Positions 7,196 through 13,718 of a stretch of DNA of 15,806 nucleotides are shown here, in pieces (the first letter of the stretch is position 1; each line of letters begins with the position of its first letter). The stretch spans positions 1-15,806 of the forward strand of contig RFNU01000169.1 in assembly GCA_009927065.1 (NCBI GenBank). The letters are read 5' to 3'. This DNA is from a bacterium. GTDB lineage: Bacteria; Pseudomonadota; Gammaproteobacteria; Berkiellales; Berkiellaceae. The translations under genes and the position numbers were made by a program. The notes beneath the pieces are model-generated. The model ran no database searches and was not told where the DNA came from. It was given only the letters and a program-made list of their open reading frames with translations.

Positions 7196-8794
7196 ATGAA
7201 TACAAAATCAGTTTTTTTGTTATTGGCATTAAGTTCATCAACAACTGGTCTTTTTGCATTCACACCTGAATACTCAGGTCAATTGAATTTTGATTACATC
7301 ATTGAAACATCGAGAAAAAATAATAATTCAGTTCATTTGAATAAAAATGAAATGGATCCCGATATTCTTAATTTTTCAGAATTAAAGCTCAATATCTCTC
7401 AAAAGTTAAATGAGCATATTAAATTTAATATCCAGCTTTCAAATAATCTGTTGAGATCAGATCATGATCAGATCACGTCTAAAAACATTCAGTATATTAC
7501 GCAAGCTTTTACCGCTTATAAAAATGAGATTATTGAACTTAAAGTTGGATTAATACCGAGTCCTGATATTAGCTTAACAAATACCTCTCTGTATTTATTA
7601 GGGATTGAAAATAGGATTGGTCGTTTAATACCTGCAAGTGATAATTCTTTAGGCTTTAGAGCTGATGGTCTTTATCAGCCCTTTAGCTATAACATGGCAG
7701 TTTGGAGAGAAACTTCACACCCACGCATAAAAGAACTTCATCAATTACCATCAACAAGCCTGAGTACTATTGGTTATAGTAATAATATTACAGCTATTAA
7801 TAATAATACTGCTGCTATCAATCATGATCTGCTCAACACGCTCATCAGCCCAGATTCTTTTAGCGATCACATTCCCAGCCTCGCTTTGGGGATTCGACTA
7901 GGATTTACCCCTGTTCATGGCCAAAATGGTGGTTATTGTATTGCAGGAGGCTGGAATAACATGCCTTTAAATATTCCTATTGTTGTTGCAACATTAGCAG
8001 GCACAAGTGACGCAACCTTTGCTACTTTTAATTATATCAGTAACTTGGCGGCTGACTTTTCCGCTGTAACAGGTCCATTTCATCTAACTGCTGGGGTGAA
8101 TTATCAAAGAATGGCTGTGTCTTTATCATCACGCATAAACTTGCAGGCAATTGATTCCAGGGTTTTTACTGATGACGGTTCCGCTTATTCCTGGTGGGTA
8201 GAAGGGAGTTACTTATTGGGCAATAAAAGCTATACCATTAATCCTTTATATGCACAAATTGATAAAGCCGGATCCGGGTTAGAATTAGGAATGAGCTTTG
8301 GTATAGAAACCCAGAGAGATATTTTCGCTCTTCTTAATAAGATTGGTCGAGATGATTTCCTTAAGAGCGTCTATACCAACCCACCGACGAATAATAATAT
8401 CAGTGGTGCAGGACGTTTAGTCGAGAGGATATATCAGCCTACAGCAAACAACTATCTTCAGTATCATGAAAATGAAGCTTATCATCTTGTTATCGTGGAT
8501 AACACTCTTCCCGGTGCAAACGCCAGACCTTATGTAGAGCCATCAACGAATATTCCTTTTGGCACCAATTTGCTGTCTTTTCAAATTAAAACATTTACAA
8601 ATATTATGCATCTGAATTATCGTCCCGATGAAAACATTCAAATGAAATTTGAATTTCAACATGATCACCATTTAAAAGAAATTTTTGGCCAGGATTTCAC
8701 CTTTTCTCAGAGCAATACTCAAAATCCTTACGTCAATTCGATTAACTATAATGTGGTCTTAACAATGAGAATGTCTGCTATTTATAATTTTTAG
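7196..8794 (+). CDS. OprO/OprP-like outer-membrane beta-barrel protein (array copy 1)
   Basis: 532 residues from the ATG at 7196, preceded by AAGAGG at 7183-7188 (7-nt spacing). The frame stays open back to 7034, but that extension crosses the terminator at 7090-7117 and hides the signal peptide, so it is not used. The signal peptide is MNTKSVFLLLALSSSTTGLFA, with likely cleavage after Ala21. The mature protein shows amphipathic alternating strands and ends in YNF with the C-terminal Phe recognised by the BAM machinery. Family landmarks are YSGQLNFD near the N-terminus, NRIGRLIP...DNSLG, YNMAVW, and YSWWVEGSYLLGNKSY about two-thirds along, followed by a LELGMSFGIET strand. It is the most divergent of the four copies and rich in Asn. 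It probably forms a substrate-selective diffusion channel; anion or phosphate selectivity is a family property and not shown here. Confidence 0.88.
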   Translation: MNTKSVFLLLALSSSTTGLFAFTPEYSGQLNFDYIIETSRKNNNSVHLNKNEMDPDILNFSELKLNISQKLNEHIKFNIQLSNNLLRSDHDQITSKNIQYITQAFTAYKNEIIELKVGLIPSPDISLTNTSLYLLGIENRIGRLIPASDNSLGFRADGLYQPFSYNMAVWRETSHPRIKELHQLPSTSLSTIGYSNNITAINNNTAAINHDLLNTLISPDSFSDHIPSLALGIRLGFTPVHGQNGGYCIAGGWNNMPLNIPIVVATLAGTSDATFATFNYISNLAADFSAVTGPFHLTAGVNYQRMAVSLSSRINLQAIDSRVFTDDGSAYSWWVEGSYLLGNKSYTINPLYAQIDKAGSGLELGMSFGIETQRDIFALLNKIGRDDFLKSVYTNPPTNNNISGAGRLVERIYQPTANNYLQYHENEAYHLVIVDNTLPGANARPYVEPSTNIPFGTNLLSFQIKTFTNIMHLNYRPDENIQMKFEFQHDHHLKEIFGQDFTFSQSNTQNPYVNSINYNVVLTMRMSAIYNF

Positions 8795-8798
8795 CGCA

Positions 8799-8826
8799 TT
8801 GACTTGCCTTTGAAAAATGTTATACG
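8799..8826 (+). promoter_or_regulatory. Sigma-70-type promoter of porin copy 2
   Basis: TTGACT (8799-8804) lies 16 bases upstream of TATACG (8821-8826), with TG at 8818-8819 giving an extended -10. Transcription would start near 8833, about 28 bases before the ATG at 8861. The layout matches the promoter of the copy at 11292 (TTGACTT, 16-nt spacer, TGxTATA). Confidence 0.65.
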
Positions 8827-8860
8827 TAATAAAACCCACTATGATTGAGAGAGGTATGTG

Positions 8861-10504
8861 ATGCGAGCTAAGGCTCTTTTTGGTGTTTTTTGTTTGACGC
8901 TGTATAGTGCAGGTCTTGTTGCCAAAAGCACATTTTCAGGCGAAATACGCATGGATGCCTCTTTACAAACAAAAATAACTAATCAAACAAATACCCCTTC
9001 TCTTTTTCAAGCAGCAGGATCTGATACGTTAGCGCTCACAAGAATCAGAGTTGATTATACAAACAGACCTTCCCGTTCGCTCGGCGCTTTTATTCGCTTG
9101 CAGAGCCCTGAGATTGAAGATGTACAAATCTTGGGACTCGATCGATTAGTCGACAGCCCGCAACCCTCTCTTACACTCAGTCAAGCCTATGGAACATTTT
9201 ACAGCTCAGGGGGTCAGTTTCATGCAGGGTATATCGCAGCTCCAGATGTGACGATGGAGCTGATTGATTATCAGGTCGGTTTCGGACAGCGCGTTGGTAA
9301 TATTATTGGAAGACTGGGTAATCATCTTGGCGTTAGTCTTACAGGAAACACTGGTCAGATGGGTTTTAGCGTAGGTATTTGGGATCAGACACCCAATAGA
9401 AATATTACCAGTATTAACCCTGTCAACGAAATCATGACACCGACTGCATTAGAAGGAGCTGTTGCTCCCAATACGAATTTAAATACAAATGAGATCGCTC
9501 AATCCTTACCTTCAAGCTGTTTTGATAGCTTAAGATATCGATACGGCTATGGTGGCCGACTTGCTTATGTCCCTTATTATAAAGCAGGTCATGCTTTTGG
9601 ATTGGGATTTGGCTATAGCTATGCACCGTTGAATACACCAGTTATGTTAGGCGTCTTGTATCATCCTTATCAAGCTGGCGTTGCTGCAGCTAGCCCCTCT
9701 CCAGCAATGCCTGCTCAGGGTGATTATCGCCTCACTGCTTTTAGTATGCTGACCAACCTTAAACTGGATGCAACATTAACTAACGGCAATGTTCAAATGG
9801 GATTGGGATTTTCTAGTCAGTATATTAAAAATGAGCATATGGCCACTGTCTTAACATCAGATACAACAGGAGGCAGTCCTGTTGCAACCGATAGTAGTCA
9901 TTATATTTTTGAAGATTACGCTCGTGCGAGAGGTTATTACGCTGAAGTAGCGATGTTGATTATTGGCCAGCGATATAAGTTTGATTTGCAAAAGTCGATG
10001 GTATCGGGGGTGAAATTAGCCAAAGGGAAACCAGGGCTTGAAGTTGCTTTAAGAGCGGGCGTCTCAGATTTTACAAACCTTTTTGCTTTAATCGATCCTA
10101 TAGGTTCCAACGATTTTCTTTCAAGCAGTTATCCTTCATCAGGAATGAGCGGTGAAGATCGATTAAAGACTGAGGCGTTCTTGAAAAGTGAGAGCAATCA
10201 AAACTATTTAGCAATCACTGTTGATAATAGCGGTTCGGATTATTACGTTATTCCAGAAAAGGTGACTGGTTATAGTTTCTTTGGTTTAGGTGGTGCTAAA
10301 GATATTATGAATTCTTTCCGCTCGAATCAAGTTGGGTTTGTTTTTGATATTAATTATTATTTTAATGAAAACATGCTGTTAAAATTTGAATTCCAGCAAG
10401 TGAATTGTAAAAAACAAATCTTTGGACAAGATTCATCAATGGTCAATTCTATTAACTTCAAAAAACTCTCGTATTTCCGTATGCGTTTTGATGTTAACTA
10501 TTAA
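8861..10504 (+). CDS. OprO/OprP-like outer-membrane beta-barrel protein (array copy 2)
   Basis: 547 residues. The ATG at 8861 is chosen over the adjoining in-frame GTG at 8858 because GAGAGG (8849-8854) is 6 nt away, a better spacing. The signal peptide MRAKALFGVFCLTLYSAGLVA is followed by a mature start KSTFSGEIRMDAS. Family landmarks are RVGNIIGRLGNHLGVSL, MGFSVGIWDQT, YGYGGRLAYVP with FGLGFGYSYAPL, then YYAEVAMLIIGQRYKFD and PGLEVALRAG strands in the last third. The C-terminus RMRFDVNY ends in Tyr rather than Phe, still an acceptable BAM signal. It shares IFGQD and the VNSIN element near the C-terminus with copy 1, so copies 1 and 2 appear closest to each other there. It has its own promoter (8799-8826) and is followed by a perfect hairpin at 10516-10540. 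Confidence 0.9.
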   Translation: MRAKALFGVFCLTLYSAGLVAKSTFSGEIRMDASLQTKITNQTNTPSLFQAAGSDTLALTRIRVDYTNRPSRSLGAFIRLQSPEIEDVQILGLDRLVDSPQPSLTLSQAYGTFYSSGGQFHAGYIAAPDVTMELIDYQVGFGQRVGNIIGRLGNHLGVSLTGNTGQMGFSVGIWDQTPNRNITSINPVNEIMTPTALEGAVAPNTNLNTNEIAQSLPSSCFDSLRYRYGYGGRLAYVPYYKAGHAFGLGFGYSYAPLNTPVMLGVLYHPYQAGVAAASPSPAMPAQGDYRLTAFSMLTNLKLDATLTNGNVQMGLGFSSQYIKNEHMATVLTSDTTGGSPVATDSSHYIFEDYARARGYYAEVAMLIIGQRYKFDLQKSMVSGVKLAKGKPGLEVALRAGVSDFTNLFALIDPIGSNDFLSSSYPSSGMSGEDRLKTEAFLKSESNQNYLAITVDNSGSDYYVIPEKVTGYSFFGLGGAKDIMNSFRSNQVGFVFDINYYFNENMLLKFEFQQVNCKKQIFGQDSSMVNSINFKKLSYFRMRFDVNY

Positions 10505-10515
10505 GATGTTTTATG

Positions 10516-10540
10516 CAGGATGTTGCAATACAACATCCTG
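10516..10540 (+). terminator. Perfect hairpin after porin copy 2
   Basis: CAGGATGTTG (10516-10525), loop CAATA, CAACATCCTG (10531-10540) form a perfect 10-bp stem 11 bases after the stop codon. No U-tract follows (TCATCCTTGACTC), so it may stabilise the mRNA 3' end or terminate inefficiently. It is too close to the stop to be a regulatory element of another gene. Confidence 0.6.
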
Positions 10541-10549
10541 TCATCCTTG

Positions 10550-10869
10550 ACTCAACATGTTGCAAAGGTATGTTTGCAAAAACTCATGGGCGAGAGCTAT
10601 AAATGTGATGCTGTGAACGCTACAGTCTGTAGTGTTAAATTGCGTCGTGGCCAAGCGGATTTAGCAATGACTGCTCGTTTTGGAACACAATCACCTAAAA
10701 GTGTTTTAGCCTTGCTCCATCAATCAGGGCATGCTGATTTCAGAGCTAAAGCTGATGGCTCAGCGGCTACGACCAATCAGTTTATAAAGCACGAGTCAAT
10801 GGTTATGCCTGCAACCTCACTTATGCTATGAAATCAAAATTATTTTTAAGGTTAAGATCAAAAGAATGA
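10550..10869 (+). pseudogene. Relic of a fifth porin gene (3' part, frameshifted)
   Basis: An open stretch ending at 10831 contains LMGESYKCDA and VKLRRGQADLAMTARFGTQ, which align with LMGDSYKFDA and VKLRDGQAGLEIAARFGTE in the porin at 11292. Over 44 codons (10579-10710 against the matching part of that gene) I count about 97 of 132 identical bases but only 28 of 44 identical residues, meaning amino-acid changes are not suppressed. After GHADF the match is lost. It resumes in another frame at 10795-10830, where VNGYACNLTYAMK parallels MNGYVLNVNYYVN; that frame ends in TGA at 10867. Signal peptide, first two-thirds and C-terminal Phe strand are all missing. This is a decayed duplicate of the 11292-type gene reduced by deletion and frameshift. 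The 5' edge of the homology is approximate. Confidence 0.85.
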
Positions 10870-10914
10870 GGGCTGTAGAATAAAAAATACAAACAATTCA
10901 TAAATTATTAAACT

Positions 10915-10944
10915 TTACATCTAAATCAACATGTTGAGATGTAA
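10915..10944 (+). repeat. Nested palindrome downstream of the porin relic
   Basis: TTACATCT (10915-10922) pairs with AGATGTAA (10937-10944), enclosing the self-complementary CAACATGTTG (10927-10936) with an AAAT bulge. The same TCAACATGTTG occurs at 10552-10562, on the other side of the relic. It may be the remains of a terminator for the lost gene or an operator-like site. Confidence 0.45.
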
Positions 10945-11112
10945 TTTCCTTGATCTGCATCAAAAGACATGTGCCAACAGAGAAGAGTTCTTCCTTTTCT
11001 ATTAGCAAGATGATAAATAGTGTTCTATAAATAGGGTAAGACAGTATTTTAAGATGTTACGCTTTAAAATATTGCCTAAGACTATAAGGACAATAAGGCA
11101 GATGACTTGGAA

Positions 11113-11140
11113 TTGACTTCAGGGATGTATTTGCTATAAA
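11113..11140 (+). promoter_or_regulatory. Sigma-70-type promoter of porin copy 3
   Basis: TTGACT (11113-11118), a 16-base spacer and TATAAA (11135-11140), with TG at 11132-11133 making an extended -10. This is the best promoter match in the window. It predicts a start near 11147 and an untranslated leader of about 145 bases. Confidence 0.75.
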
Positions 11141-11146
11141 TGTACT

Positions 11147-11291
11147 TGAGTTATAAGTTTTATGACAAAGAAAAAAGAGTTAGTGTTGCTAGTGCTGGTC
11201 TTTCATGGATGAAGTACAAAAAGCACTATCGTAATCTTTGAATACATAAAAATATTGGAAGTTTGTTTCAACAATTTGGGAGAGATTATTC
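11147..11291 (+). promoter_or_regulatory. Long 5' leader of porin copy 3
   Basis: If the promoter at 11113-11140 is used, about 145 bases precede the ATG. They contain TAGTGCT (11190-11196) and its complement AGCACTA (11222-11228), a 7-bp stem with a 25-nt loop. They also contain a 16-codon reading frame (11162-11212, MTKKKELVLLVLVFHG) without a good ribosome-binding site. GGGAGAG at 11278-11284 is the Shine-Dalgarno. Long leaders on porin mRNAs are classic targets of small-RNA or stability control; that is inference here. Confidence 0.4.
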
Positions 11292-12830
11292 ATGAGAAAT
11301 ACAACATTTTCTCGCTTGGCTCTATTTGGTCTAGCAGCTATTTCATCATTCGCTTTTGCAGCTAACACAGTTTCTGGTGCTATTCGTTTTGACGCAGCAT
11401 TTAACACAGCGATGAAAAAGCAGGACAACGCTTCAGTTGCTGACGCTGATAGACCAGCTGATTTATTAGCTGTAAGTCGTATGCGTTTAAATTTCGCTGG
11501 CGATATCGCTAAAGATTGGAAATATTATGTCCGTGTAGCCAATAGCGAAGCTTCTAATGCACAATTAGATTTAGAAAATGGTAAAGCATTACCAACGGAA
11601 CCATCAACAAGTGCATCATTCTCACAAGCAAATGCATCTTGGACTGGTATTGAAAACATGAAATTGACTCTAGGTCTTGTTTCTTGCACAAATATTTCAG
11701 CAGACAATGATTACTACAAGCCATACATTGGTAAATGGCCAAAAAACCGTAGCCTTGGTAATATTGTGAACGGATCTGGTAACCGCCCAGGTGTGACTCT
11801 TGCTGGTACAGCAGGTCCAATCGGTTATAACCTTGGCGTTTGGAACCAAACTTCATTTAGAAAACTTGAGAGTTTTAAGGCTACTGGTATTGATGGAGTA
11901 GCGGCTGCTGCTCACTCAGCGACTGCACCTGCAGTTGCAGCAACTACTTTCGCTAATGTTGACGCAGCTAAGCACGCTCTAGAATCTACATTTGATGCAA
12001 AAAGCCTACGTTTAGGTTATGGTGCTCGTTTGACTTTTGCTCCAAAAATGTCTGGTAGTAATTCTTATGGTATGGGTATTGGTTATAACAGTGCGCCATT
12101 AGCGCTTCCAATTGTTGTGACAACATTTGCTGATGCTTCTCTTAATGCTTCGGGTATTATCTCAACCTCTTCTGCATTTAATCAGTTAAATCAAATCGCT
12201 GTTGATGCTGCAGCTGTTTTCGGAGCTCTTCAAGTCAATGCTGGTTATGAAAGCCAAACAGTTAAGCTTGATGTCTCTGCAGGTTACAATACACCAAATA
12301 CTGAATCAAAAATCTTTGATCGCGATGGTAAAGCAAACTCATGGTGGATTGAAGCTGGTTACCTTTTAATGGGTGATAGCTATAAATTTGATGCAGCTAA
12401 AGCTACAATCAGTGGTGTTAAACTACGTGATGGTCAAGCTGGCTTAGAGATTGCTGCTCGTTTTGGTACAGAAACACGTAAAAACGTTCTTGCTCTTGTG
12501 AACGCTGTAGGTGCTGATGATTTTAGTTCGACGTATCTTAAATCTCAAGTTGCAACGAGCACCACCTATCCTACACGAAGTGTTCTTGTTTTAGGTGTTG
12601 ATAACGACGGTAGAACAACTGACATTGTAGTCAGTGACGACACTGCCTTTGAAACAAAGATGAATGGTTATGTGTTGAACGTTAACTATTATGTCAATGC
12701 AAATGCTGCTATTAAAGCTGAGTTTGAGCAACAACACAACAAGTTCAAACTTGGTACTGCTGCATCTACAGACTCTTTAAACAACAAATCAGTATCGACT
12801 TTACGTCTACGTGCTGAATTTACATTCTAA
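11292..12830 (+). CDS. OprO/OprP-like major porin (array copy 3)
   Basis: 512 residues. The ATG at 11292 has GGGAGAG 7 nt upstream. The signal peptide is MRNTTFSRLALFGLAAISSFAFA, cleaved before ANTVSGAIRFD. Barrel landmarks are SRMRLNFAGDIAKDWKYYVR (inner-strand/turn pattern of Porin_O_P proteins), SLGNIVNGSGNRPGVTLAG, YNLGVWNQT, YGMGIGYNSAPL, then SWWIEAGYLLMGDSYKFD and GLEIAARFGTE strands. The end LRLRAEFTF carries the terminal Phe for BAM-dependent assembly. It is Ala-rich, and arginine codons are mostly CGT with frequent GCT/GGT, a bias typical of highly expressed genes and stronger than in the neighbouring copies. With the strongest promoter in the window this suggests an abundant outer-membrane protein. 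The relic at 10550-10869 derives from this type. A hairpin at 12858-12885 and mlaA follow. Confidence 0.93.
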   Translation: MRNTTFSRLALFGLAAISSFAFAANTVSGAIRFDAAFNTAMKKQDNASVADADRPADLLAVSRMRLNFAGDIAKDWKYYVRVANSEASNAQLDLENGKALPTEPSTSASFSQANASWTGIENMKLTLGLVSCTNISADNDYYKPYIGKWPKNRSLGNIVNGSGNRPGVTLAGTAGPIGYNLGVWNQTSFRKLESFKATGIDGVAAAAHSATAPAVAATTFANVDAAKHALESTFDAKSLRLGYGARLTFAPKMSGSNSYGMGIGYNSAPLALPIVVTTFADASLNASGIISTSSAFNQLNQIAVDAAAVFGALQVNAGYESQTVKLDVSAGYNTPNTESKIFDRDGKANSWWIEAGYLLMGDSYKFDAAKATISGVKLRDGQAGLEIAARFGTETRKNVLALVNAVGADDFSSTYLKSQVATSTTYPTRSVLVLGVDNDGRTTDIVVSDDTAFETKMNGYVLNVNYYVNANAAIKAEFEQQHNKFKLGTAASTDSLNNKSVSTLRLRAEFTF

Positions 12831-12857
12831 TTATTTAAATTAGATTAGTTTGTGAGA

Positions 12858-12885
12858 TTAGACCTCCTGTAACAAGGGGGTCTAA
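12858..12885 (+). promoter_or_regulatory. Hairpin between porin copy 3 and mlaA covering the mlaA Shine-Dalgarno
   Basis: TTAGACCTCCT (12858-12868) pairs along its whole length with AGGGGGTCTAA (12875-12885) using one G-U pair, with loop GTAACA. No T-run follows, so it is a poor terminator and read-through into mlaA is likely. The only Shine-Dalgarno candidate for mlaA (AAGGGGG, 12874-12880) lies in the 3' arm, so folding would hide it. It could both protect the porin mRNA 3' end and lower mlaA translation. Confidence 0.6.
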
Positions 12886-12893
12886 GTGTAACC

Positions 12894-13604
12894 ATGAAAT
12901 ATTATAACATAGTCTTATTAAGCTCTCTCTTCTTATTAGGCTGTCAACGAGGCCCTAATCCTCTCGATCCTTATGAAGAATATAATCGCCAAGTTTTTGC
13001 TTTTAATGAGCAAGTCGATGAAAACTTTTTCAATCCCCTATCTTCAGCCTACAAAACAATCGTCCCCCCCCCTTTTCGAGCAGGCATTAATAATTTCTAT
13101 ATGAATATTACTGAAATATCTTATACCGCCAATGCCCTTCTTCAAGGTCAATGGCATGACGCTTACACCAGTTCTATGCGATTAGCGGTGAATTCTACTT
13201 TTGGTATTGGTGGTCTTTTTGAAATGGCGCAGCCCCTTGGCTTAGACCGCAAGAGACATGATTTTGGAGAGACCCTTTATTACTATGGTTATAAAGAATC
13301 AGCTTATTATGTTGTGCCTTTTTTTGGGCCCGCAACAACGCGTGATGTTTATGGAGTCTATGTTGATAAATTACTCTTCAATCCTATTAGCTACTTAAAT
13401 TCTTTTACATTCCAAAGCGCTCTCTTTATGGGTGATGTTGTTAATACAAAAACCCAGGTTCAAGAATATGTAAAAAATTTTGCAGAACCTGATTATGTCA
13501 ACGATCGTTACCTTTTTATTCGCGATCTTTATTTGCAATATAGAACTTTTCAATTAACAAAAAATGTTAATTGGGATTCGTTTTACGATCAAAATGAAAA
13601 TTGA
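12894..13604 (+). CDS. mlaA: MlaA (VacJ) outer-membrane phospholipid-removal lipoprotein
   Basis: 236 residues; E. coli MlaA has 251. The protein forms a ring-shaped channel in the inner leaflet of the outer membrane that extracts mislocalised phospholipids from the outer leaflet and hands them to periplasmic MlaC for return through MlaFEDB. The lipobox is LLGC, with lipidated Cys17. Residue +2 is Gln, so Lol sorting to the outer membrane is expected. The family core DPYEEYNRQVFAFNEQVDE begins at residue 25, followed by a PPPFRAGINNFYMNI segment, RLAVNSTFGIGGLFEMA, and VVPFFGPATTRDVYG. These are hallmark MlaA blocks and full length is preserved. The start at 12894 is the only ATG before the lipobox; the Shine-Dalgarno is 13 nt away, longer than usual, and inside a hairpin. 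The gene sits 63 bases after porin copy 3. The other mla genes are not in this window. Confidence 0.95.
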   Translation: MKYYNIVLLSSLFLLGCQRGPNPLDPYEEYNRQVFAFNEQVDENFFNPLSSAYKTIVPPPFRAGINNFYMNITEISYTANALLQGQWHDAYTSSMRLAVNSTFGIGGLFEMAQPLGLDRKRHDFGETLYYYGYKESAYYVVPFFGPATTRDVYGVYVDKLLFNPISYLNSFTFQSALFMGDVVNTKTQVQEYVKNFAEPDYVNDRYLFIRDLYLQYRTFQLTKNVNWDSFYDQNEN

Positions 13605-13653
13605 TTATAGTTTTTTTCACAAAACCCGTCTTTTGTAGTAGTTCATCCATCGA

Positions 13654-13687
13654 TATCTTGTTTCAAATAAGATAGAATGCTTATGTT
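13654..13687 (+). promoter_or_regulatory. Hairpin and weak promoter before porin copy 4
   Basis: TATCTTGTT (13654-13662) and AATAAGATA (13666-13674) form a 9-bp stem with one G-U pair and a TCA loop. A weak promoter, TTGTTT (13658-13663), 18 nt, TATGTT (13682-13687), overlaps it. The stem may be the end of the mlaA transcript or an operator. The promoter assignment is poor. Confidence 0.3.
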
Positions 13688-13718
13688 ACACTCAAATACT
13701 ACATAAGGAGTTTTCTTG

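Larger units (their letters stand above)
10870..11291 (+). other. Gene-free stretch with hairpins, promoter and leader
   Basis: 422 bases without a convincing gene. Besides the separately listed hairpin, promoter and leader, there is an imperfect stem at 11042-11052/11064-11074 (CAGTATTTTAA with TTAAAATATTG, one G-U pair, 11-nt loop). There is also a second weak promoter candidate (TTAGCA 11002-11007, 18 nt, TATAAA 11026-11031). The region separates the porin relic from the intact copy at 11292 and has no coding similarity that I recognise. Confidence 0.6.

Noticed and set aside
10520..10831. Independent 103-codon gene after porin copy 2
   Set aside because: Its ATG lies inside the 3' hairpin of copy 2, it has no ribosome-binding site, and the sequence is a frameshifted remnant of a porin.
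11189..11428. 79-codon minus-strand frame over the leader and signal peptide of porin copy 3
   Set aside because: It is a shadow of the leader and of the first codons of a certain gene; no motif and no start signals.
12858..12885. Ordinary intrinsic terminator of porin copy 3
   Set aside because: The stem is strong but no U-tract follows, and its 3' arm contains the mlaA Shine-Dalgarno, so a regulatory or mRNA-end role fits better.
13619..13636. Terminator after mlaA (ACAAAA/TTTTGT stem)
   Set aside because: The stem is only 6 A/T-rich bp, and the T-run (13611-13617) lies before it, not after it.
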